Assembly (NCBI GenBank): GCA_014800105.1
Contig: JAAVGQ010000146.1
Span: 1-6,938 of the forward strand
Reading direction: 5' to 3'
DNA: 6,938 nt
From: Bacteroidales bacterium
GTDB lineage: Bacteria; Bacteroidota; Bacteroidia; Bacteroidales; Muribaculaceae
Shown here: piece after piece, positions 1 through 5,405 of the stretch
Position numbering within the stretch: the stretch's first letter is position 1
How the letters are laid out: each line of letters begins with the position of its first letter
Notes under the pieces: generated by a model
Told to the model about the DNA's origin: nothing
What the model saw: the letters and a program-made list of their open reading frames with translations, nothing else
The model's database searches: none
Position numbers and translations under genes: made by a program

Positions 1-879
1 GATACTGCTAAATTCCGAAAACTCCGTGACACATTCGACATCATTGCGGCTGACGTACCATGCTCAGGCGAGGGAATGATGAGAAAAGATGCTGATGCTG
101 TCAACCAATGGTCACCGGGACTCGTAGAAGAGTGTGCCGAGCGCCAGCGTGAAATTATAGACAACCTGTGGCCCGCGCTGAAACCGGGCGGCTTCATGAT
201 TTACAGTACCTGCACATTTAATCGCACCGAAAACGAGGAGATGCTTGATTATATCGTCGAGAATTACGAAGCTGAAATTCTGCCCGTGCCCGTTGAAGAG
301 TTTACCGGTATAATAAATGGAATTAACACAGAATATCCCTGTTATCGATTTATGCCCCATCAGGTTGAAGGTGAGGGCCTTTTCATGGCTCTCATTCGAA
401 AACCGGGCAATTACAGCGAACGGAGCGAAAAGAAACGGGTGCCCAAACAGTCCCATAAAAATTCAATAAAATTGCCCGAATGGTTCCCTGCTGAAATGAC
501 TCCACGCATTGACGGCGATACACTTTATGCAATTCCCACGCAGTGGAACGCAATCGTTGACAAACTCTCATCACAGCTTGACACCATTCTCACGGGCACT
601 GAAGTTGCTACAATCAAAGGAAAGGACCTCATCCCTTCACAATCTCTTGCAATGTCAATAGCTCTGGATTGCTCAAAAATCCCTAATGTTGAAGTTGACA
701 GACTGACGGCACTAAAATATCTGCACCGTGATGTCATATCCTTGCCCGATGACACTCCAAAGGGGTATGTGCTTATCACATACCAGGGCTCACCATTGGG
801 CTGGATTAAAAACATTGGAAATCGTTCAAACAATCTTTATCCCACCGCGTGGCGAATTCTCAAGCAGATTCCTGAATAA
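1..879 (+). CDS. RsmF-like rRNA cytosine-C5 methyltransferase, 5' end missing
   Basis: This is the C-terminal 292 residues of a SAM-dependent RNA (cytosine-C5) methyltransferase of the NOL1/NOP2/Sun (RsmB/RsmF) family. The reading frame is open from base 1, so the start lies left of the window; the ATG at 76 is internal. Motif IV (DVPCSGEGMMRK, visible residues 18-29) carries Cys21, the residue that in this family helps release product. Motif VI (STCTFN, around residues 69-74) carries the nucleophile Cys71, followed by the usual ENEE. A GEG-F-ALIRK segment near residues 122-134 closes the catalytic domain. The last ~75 residues, ending in an NRSNNLYP-WRI pattern, match the PUA-like RNA-binding domain of RsmF-type enzymes. 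By family length roughly 170-190 residues, including the SAM-binding motif, are missing. Both catalytic cysteines are present, so the enzyme looks active. It probably methylates a 16S rRNA cytosine in the cytoplasm; the exact target base cannot be read from sequence. Confidence 0.93.
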   Translation, partial: DTAKFRKLRDTFDIIAADVPCSGEGMMRKDADAVNQWSPGLVEECAERQREIIDNLWPALKPGGFMIYSTCTFNRTENEEMLDYIVENYEAEILPVPVEEFTGIINGINTEYPCYRFMPHQVEGEGLFMALIRKPGNYSERSEKKRVPKQSHKNSIKLPEWFPAEMTPRIDGDTLYAIPTQWNAIVDKLSSQLDTILTGTEVATIKGKDLIPSQSLAMSIALDCSKIPNVEVDRLTALKYLHRDVISLPDDTPKGYVLITYQGSPLGWIKNIGNRSNNLYPTAWRILKQIPE

Positions 880-889
880 ATCAGGATTC
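867..889. other. Small inverted repeat across the two convergent stop codons
   Basis: TCCTGA at 870-875 and TCAGGA at 881-886 are exact reverse complements around a five-base ATAAA loop. After one T-T mismatch, two more pairs (867-868 with 888-889) extend the stem. The repeat spans the TAA of the plus-strand methyltransferase gene (877-879) and the TGA of the minus-strand gene (881-883). It could slow or end transcription from both sides, but no T-run follows on either strand, so it is not a classical intrinsic terminator. No other terminator candidate lies between these tail-to-tail genes. Confidence 0.3.
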
Positions 890-3286
890 GTAAGGCACGA
901 TCTCAAATGCCATCCACCCTTCTCTTTCCGGGTTATAAACTGCACAGGCTTTTACGTAAGCATCCTTCAGTGACTCATCGACGATTGTCGCAGGAACCTC
1001 AGAGTCGCCTACATGCCATTCGCCATTAGCAAAGCGCTTCAATGGAGCTGATATTACCCGCACGGCGTTACAATCACCCGGGTCAATCGCCTCAGTTACG
1101 CTAAAAATCACTCTCCCCGTGCTATCTGTCTCATAATAATACAGATCCACGATCTCCCCTATTTCAAAATTACGATTCAATGAAGCAGGAATTATTCCGT
1201 TTTCTCCCCCTGCACCGCACGTGTACTTTACACCTGGAAGCAATTCATATACCGCTGCTGTCATCCTGTTGAATTTACTACGGGCGTCAACGACATTTAC
1301 CGGTTCAGGCATTACGGCATGCCAGCCGAATCCTTCGCGGCGATAAATACTTACTTCATAGCAACGCCCGGCAACAGTATTGCCTTTACACGGAATATCC
1401 TCAGATGTTCCGGCACATACCACTCTACCCGCTTCAATACATATTGCCATTCGCTTTTTCAAAGCATCGTATGGTTTTCCGCCACATGCCCGAGCCATCA
1501 CAACGTTCTCTCCCTCACACTTGATTTCAAGATTGCTCCCCGGGATAAGGCGTTCCAACAAGGGCCATTCTAACGTAGACACAGTCAGCTCCTGAACGGT
1601 ATCACTAACTATAAGATTTTCTCCTTCAACAAAGAGGACTGAGAATTTACGAACAGGTAGTTCGCCATAGATAAAGTCAAGAGCATCGGCTGCCAGGGCA
1701 TGATAGAGTTGTTCATTAGCCAATCGCGGATACGCATTATCAGGAATCACATTCTTGATTGCACCGTAAACGGGCAACGGCTCGGCCGCCGTTGAAGTAC
1801 AGAATGAACTATATTCAGTCAATAGGCCGGCTGATTCGCAGTCCCTCCCGGTGAAATGTAACTCACGCGCAAGATAGAGTTTCAACTGAGCCTTTTCCTC
1901 TTCAGGAAGGTTATTGCGCGACAGTGCAAGGGCAAAAAGTGACGCTTTGAGGCTATGGTCCTTGACCATGTCAGCATATTCGGTCCAGAAAGCCGCGGAA
2001 CAGCCTGTTTTTCGCGCCATCAGGCCATACTCAGCCAAAGCCAAGTCAGGGCGTTCAAGCATAGAAATTATACCCGCTCTGCGCCTTCTGAGCAATTCAT
2101 CACCCGGCTGGGGCGAAAGTCTTATGATAGTATCGACTGAGGCGAGCAATTGATTGAGAAGATAAGAATAACGCGGTATATCATTCCCGGCAATATTGCA
2201 GCAGCGCCTCAGAGCACGGTTTACGAGCGAGATTTTTGTACCGCCGGCACGCGTTGACTTCGTTTCAAAATCAGCTTTCATAAAGTTCTCGCTCCCCCAG
2301 TTTATGAAAAACTCGGGAAATCGCCACTCATTCTCCCCCTCCATTTTCAGTAGAGCCATCTCAAGCATTCTTGAATGCTGGCGACAGGGAACATGCAACG
2401 ATGCATGGCGGGCGTAAAGCGAAAGCAATTCACATCCACGATTATTATTTCCCTCCTTGAAATTCCTATCGACGAGCCGAGCAAACGCTCCACGCAATAT
2501 CTCCATCCTGTCGCTGTCATTACCGTGGACGCGGGCTAAAAGGTCAGGCATCATATCGACATCATCACTATCAAGCAGAATTTCAAAAACCGCTACCGCA
2601 AGAGAAAGCTTGCCCTCAGGATCACGAACATCTTCAGCACGGAAATTGGAGGGATCCCACATCTTGACAAATCGGCCGAATTTAAATTCAGGGAACTTTC
2701 GGGCCATTCTCACAGCCTGCCTCATGACAAGTGAATAAAGCCGTGAAGGTTTCTGCAACGGTAAGGACAGGAACTCAGCGAGTAACTTTCGTGACACCGT
2801 TGAATCATCCTGAGCCGCCGCTACACGCAGATAACGGGACAGGATGGTACCGAACATAGGCAGGAGGCGAATGTCAGCATTTTGAGCATTTAAAAAAGCT
2901 TTAGCTTGCTCGTAAGCTTCCTGTTCACGACCGGAGCTTACTGAAAGGCTCTCGAATTTAGCCAGCTCGCTATAACCGGGAAGTGATTTCCTCACGAGTT
3001 CATTATGACGCTCCCCCAGCTCGCCACGGCGCGTGGTGAGCTGAGGGAGTAATTCTGATATTCTTTCAGTAATGCGGGGCAGGATTGATGTAACGCCACT
3101 TTCTAGGCATTCCATTTCGAGCCTAAGGTAGACTTCAACGAGGGCTTCAATGAGTTCATCATTGTCGCCGTCAGTTGAAAGAGCTTTTTCCCCTTCACGA
3201 CGTGCTTCCTGTAACCGGCCTTCGTCAAGTAACTGTTGAATTACCTGAGCTGGTGTAACCTGTCGGCGGTTATTAAATGGGAACAC
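881..3286 (-). CDS. TPR-like helical protein with S1/cold-shock-like C-terminus, unknown function
   Basis: This 801-residue protein is one I cannot assign to a characterised family. The start is GTG (3284-3286); the next in-frame ATG is Met58, well inside the helical domain, and no Shine-Dalgarno precedes the GTG. No signal peptide or membrane segment is visible, so it is probably cytoplasmic. Residues 10-65 look like a TPR helical pair (DEGRLQEARREGEKAL). Helices continue to about 540, with another TPR/Sel1-like stretch at 405-495. A motif FPEF...W...NF occurs twice (198-215 and 323-335), suggesting an internal duplication. From about 545 the protein becomes beta-rich. Residues 675-732 (GIIP, then FEIGEIVDL, then GRVIFSV) resemble an S1 or cold-shock OB fold, and 627-663 and 762-798 share a P...Y.V...Y..REG.W.A pattern. 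The gene follows the DUF349 gene by 14 bases and is probably cotranscribed with it. An RNA-binding or TOTE-associated S1/CSD-like role is possible but is inference. Confidence 0.85.
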   Translation of the reverse strand: MFPFNNRRQVTPAQVIQQLLDEGRLQEARREGEKALSTDGDNDELIEALVEVYLRLEMECLESGVTSILPRITERISELLPQLTTRRGELGERHNELVRKSLPGYSELAKFESLSVSSGREQEAYEQAKAFLNAQNADIRLLPMFGTILSRYLRVAAAQDDSTVSRKLLAEFLSLPLQKPSRLYSLVMRQAVRMARKFPEFKFGRFVKMWDPSNFRAEDVRDPEGKLSLAVAVFEILLDSDDVDMMPDLLARVHGNDSDRMEILRGAFARLVDRNFKEGNNNRGCELLSLYARHASLHVPCRQHSRMLEMALLKMEGENEWRFPEFFINWGSENFMKADFETKSTRAGGTKISLVNRALRRCCNIAGNDIPRYSYLLNQLLASVDTIIRLSPQPGDELLRRRRAGIISMLERPDLALAEYGLMARKTGCSAAFWTEYADMVKDHSLKASLFALALSRNNLPEEEKAQLKLYLARELHFTGRDCESAGLLTEYSSFCTSTAAEPLPVYGAIKNVIPDNAYPRLANEQLYHALAADALDFIYGELPVRKFSVLFVEGENLIVSDTVQELTVSTLEWPLLERLIPGSNLEIKCEGENVVMARACGGKPYDALKKRMAICIEAGRVVCAGTSEDIPCKGNTVAGRCYEVSIYRREGFGWHAVMPEPVNVVDARSKFNRMTAAVYELLPGVKYTCGAGGENGIIPASLNRNFEIGEIVDLYYYETDSTGRVIFSVTEAIDPGDCNAVRVISAPLKRFANGEWHVGDSEVPATIVDESLKDAYVKACAVYNPEREGWMAFEIVPYES

Positions 3287-3300
3287 GCTTGACAGTTTAA

Positions 3301-5160
3301 TCAGAGTTTCTCGTCAAGAAGTGCTACTTTAGCGAGAAGCGTCTCGATATCCTTCTTGATACCCTCGATGCGACGTTCCATGTCAGCAATCATTGCGTTG
3401 CCCTGGCGGCTCTTGGTAGTAAAGAAACCAAGGTTGTTCTCGCAGGTCTTAAGCTCGGCACATTTTGCTTCGTAAGCACGCATGAGGCGTTCACGTTCAC
3501 GTCCTATCTTGTTAGCGTCGTTACCAATCTCAGCCATAGTGTTCTCGAAGCGTGCCATAGAGCGGCTTGAGCGTGAGAGCTTGAACTTATCGCGGAGTGC
3601 ATTGACAGCTGCACGGTATTCATCATAGATCTTATCCTTTTCACGGAAAGGAACATGGCCGGCCTCGCGCCAGCGGTTGTCAGCGTCGCGAAGGAGTTCG
3701 ATAACCTCCTTTTCAGTGCTGTTGTCATCAACTTGCTTGAGCTCGGCGATGATAGCCTGTTTAGCCTTTAGAGCTGCCTGTTCAGCATGGCGAGACTCGT
3801 TGAGATCCTTCTTGCGCTGTTCAAAGAAATAGTCGCAAGCTGCCTGGAAACGTGTCCACACGGCATCGCTCTGCTTTTTGGGAACGGCACCGATGGTTTT
3901 CCATTTTTTCTGCATTTCAGTGAGCTTGTCAGCAGTCTTTTTCCATTCCCTGCTGTCCTTGAGAGCCTCAGCTTTCTCGCAGAGTTCAATCTTCATCTCA
4001 AGGTTGCGCGCCATCTTGTCCTTAGTTTCCTTGTAGAACTCGCCTTTAGCGGTGAAGAAGCGGTCACATGCAGCACGGAAACGGGCAAAGAGCTTGTTGT
4101 TATTCTTGCGCGAGGCGTAACCGAGTTTCTTCCATTCCTCCTGAGCGCCGAGGATGAGAGCGGTGAGATCATCCCAGTCCTTGAAGCTTACAGCCTTCTC
4201 AAGGTCAATTGACTCTACACGCTCGCAGAGGGCTGTCTTAGCATCCTCATTCTGCTGTTCGCGAGCCTTGCGCTCTTCAAAGAATGCCTGATATTTTTTA
4301 TTGATTACAGCTGAAGCGTCCTTGAAACGGGTCCAGATCTCTTCTCTGATTTCTTTTGCCACGGGGCCGGTATCACGCCATGACTCGTGAAGGTCCTGAA
4401 GGCGACGGAAGGCAAGGACAATATCGTTCTCGCCGGCAAGACGTTCAGCTTCCTCGCAGAGGAGAGTCTTAGCCTGTAGATTCTTGCTGAAGTCATAGTC
4501 ACGAAGCTCCTTATTGACACGATACTGGTCATAGAACTTTTCAATTGCTTCCTGATAGCGTTTCCACTGGGCGGTAGCCTCAGTTGCGGGAACCTCGCCA
4601 ATCTCCTTAAATTGCTGCTGTAATTCGCGGAAACGGGGGAATTCACGGTTAACATTGTCAGTGTCCTGAGACATCTCGAGTAGCTGGTCGATGATAGCCT
4701 CGCGCTGCTTAAAATTAGCCTGACGCTTCTCCTCAAGCGCTGCAATATGAGCAGCCTTCTTGTCCTTAATAGTATTGAGGAGCTGGAGGAACTCAGCGTC
4801 AGCCTCATTAGCGACGGGCTGGTCATCACCCTCAGCGGGGGTACCCTCAGCAATCGCTGCTTCACGGCGGGCCTTGTGCTCAGCTATGCGCAACGCGTGG
4901 AACTGCTGTTTAAGATAAGTAACTTCATCACGTTGAACTTCATTGGCCTCTTTGGCGGCAAGAGCGCGGGCAGCTTCGAGAGCTTCCTCGACGGTTGCAT
5001 AAACAGGTCTGACTTTTGAGTCAGACTCTTCCGGGCCATTCTCAACTACAGTTTCAACAGTTTCTTTAATCTCGCACACAGGTTCTGCAACCTGATTCTC
5101 AGTAGGGGTTAAGTCCTGATTGGTTTGAGCGTCAATCATTGACTCGTCACGCATTTCCAT
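3301..5160 (-). CDS. DUF349-repeat protein
   Basis: This protein of about 619 residues is built from five DUF349 (PF03993) repeats, at roughly residues 148-213, 226-293, 306-370, 383-446 and 464-526. Most repeats contain W-x3-G-x(V/A) and end in an aromatic-rich helix of the RF..A...FF type. An acidic, low-complexity N-terminus (about 1-65) and a helical linker precede the repeats; a charged C-terminal helix (533-619) probably forms a coiled coil. There is no signal peptide, so it is likely cytoplasmic. The family is widespread in Bacteroidales and its biochemical role is unknown to me. I chose ATG 5158-5160 because a promoter-like box and an inverted repeat lie directly upstream, and because the added codons look non-coding. 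ATG 5137-5139 (MIDAQ) resembles how I recall homologues beginning, and ATG 5254-5256 would add 32 residues behind an AGGAGG. It is the first gene of a probable operon with the TPR/S1-like gene. Confidence 0.9.
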   Translation of the reverse strand: MEMRDESMIDAQTNQDLTPTENQVAEPVCEIKETVETVVENGPEESDSKVRPVYATVEEALEAARALAAKEANEVQRDEVTYLKQQFHALRIAEHKARREAAIAEGTPAEGDDQPVANEADAEFLQLLNTIKDKKAAHIAALEEKRQANFKQREAIIDQLLEMSQDTDNVNREFPRFRELQQQFKEIGEVPATEATAQWKRYQEAIEKFYDQYRVNKELRDYDFSKNLQAKTLLCEEAERLAGENDIVLAFRRLQDLHESWRDTGPVAKEIREEIWTRFKDASAVINKKYQAFFEERKAREQQNEDAKTALCERVESIDLEKAVSFKDWDDLTALILGAQEEWKKLGYASRKNNNKLFARFRAACDRFFTAKGEFYKETKDKMARNLEMKIELCEKAEALKDSREWKKTADKLTEMQKKWKTIGAVPKKQSDAVWTRFQAACDYFFEQRKKDLNESRHAEQAALKAKQAIIAELKQVDDNSTEKEVIELLRDADNRWREAGHVPFREKDKIYDEYRAAVNALRDKFKLSRSSRSMARFENTMAEIGNDANKIGRERERLMRAYEAKCAELKTCENNLGFFTTKSRQGNAMIADMERRIEGIKKDIETLLAKVALLDEKL

Positions 5161-5174
5161 GTTATAAAAATTAC

Positions 5175-5182
5175 TAAAGGTA
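5175..5182 (-). promoter_or_regulatory. Possible Bacteroidetes -7 promoter box for the DUF349 operon
   Basis: On the minus strand this reads TACCTTTA, one base from the Bacteroidetes sigma -7 consensus TAnnTTTG. It ends 14 bases before the ATG at 5160 and 35 before the ATG at 5139. No convincing TTTG -33 element sits at the expected distance; that stretch is occupied by the inverted repeat at 5191-5212. If real, transcription would begin near 5165-5170, giving a very short leader for the 5160 start and a more usual one for 5139. Confidence 0.35.
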
Positions 5183-5190
5183 CATAATAG

Positions 5191-5212
5191 GTTCACCCAC
5201 ACGGGAGTGAAC
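5191..5212. promoter_or_regulatory. Inverted repeat GTTCAC-N10-GTGAAC, possible operator
   Basis: The arms 5191-5196 and 5207-5212 are exact reverse complements with ten bases between, a spacing suited to a dimeric regulator. It lies just upstream of the candidate -7 box, where a bound protein could control access to the -33 region. As RNA it would form an imperfect stem with two further C-G pairs past a bulge. A third copy of the arm occurs at 5335-5340, and the longer word AGTGAACGT is repeated inverted at 5206-5214 and 5333-5341. No regulator gene is in view. Confidence 0.35.
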
Positions 5213-5258
5213 GTCATCGCGTCAAATTTAGTGAAACTTTTTGATTTATGAACCATTT

Positions 5259-5264
5259 CCTCCT
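5259..5264 (-). promoter_or_regulatory. AGGAGG Shine-Dalgarno-like sequence before an alternative start
   Basis: The minus strand reads AGGAGG then AA then ATG (5254-5256). This is a perfect anti-SD match but only two bases from the start, closer than usual. Bacteroidota rarely use Shine-Dalgarno pairing, so a full match is notable here. A perfect hairpin AAAAAT-GAA-ATTTTT (5265-5279) stands just upstream. The site either supports the long form of the DUF349 protein or is part of a polypurine leader with no role in initiation. Confidence 0.3.
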
Positions 5265-5350
5265 AAAAATTTCATTTTTCCTTTCTGTTCCCTCTTTTTC
5301 CTGAAGATTATGGAGGGGAAATACCCGGAATCACGTTCACTACAAGGCAT

Positions 5351-5386
5351 AAAAAAACCGCCGCTTCATGCGAGGCGGCGGTTTTT
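5351..5386 (-). terminator. Intrinsic terminator of the LRR protein gene
   Basis: On the minus strand, 20 bases after the LRR stop codon, AAAAACCGCCGC pairs with GCGGCGGTTTTT. The GC core is CCGCCGC (5358-5364) against GCGGCGG (5375-5381). It is flanked by five A-T pairs and continued inward by T-G, T-A and C-G pairs around the tetraloop at 5368-5371. A run of seven Ts (5357-5351) follows on the minus strand. The plus strand also ends in five Ts, so it may work both ways, but no plus-strand gene enters it. It insulates the DUF349 operon from LRR transcription. Confidence 0.92.
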
Positions 5387-5405
5387 ATTATGAGATGATC
5401 AACGA

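Larger units (their letters stand above)
5161..5405. other. Intergenic control region between LRR gene and DUF349 operon
   Basis: This region contains, in minus-strand order, the LRR terminator, a purine-rich stretch (about 5257-5307), the AGGAGG/ATG alternative start, the GTTCAC inverted repeat and the TACCTTTA box. A further weak promoter candidate is TTG near 5343-5345 with TATTTCCC about 19 bases on, a poor match to consensus. I see no tRNA, small RNA or riboswitch fold that I could name. If the 5256 start were used, 5161-5256 would be coding, but its codons (CTA, TTA, TGT) and AT-richness differ from the gene body. Confidence 0.6.

Noticed and set aside
728..973. Plus-strand open frame across the convergent junction
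   Set aside because: It is out of frame with the methyltransferase, whose PUA-like C-terminus is clear, and antisense to the end of the TPR-like gene.
3787..4212. Plus-strand open frame of 141 codons inside the DUF349 gene
   Set aside because: It lies antisense to a clear repeat-bearing coding region. Its Leu/Phe-rich content is the expected complement of Lys/Glu-rich codons, and no start signal is seen.
4305..4865. Minus-strand open frame of 186 codons within the DUF349 gene in another frame
   Set aside because: The Ser/Arg/Leu-rich composition is typical of a shifted reading of charged helical sequence, and the DUF349 frame is unmistakable.
5265..5279. AAAAAT-GAA-ATTTTT hairpin as a terminator or riboswitch
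   Set aside because: It is all A-T in the stem, lacks a following T-run and matches no riboswitch I know; noted only as context for the AGGAGG.
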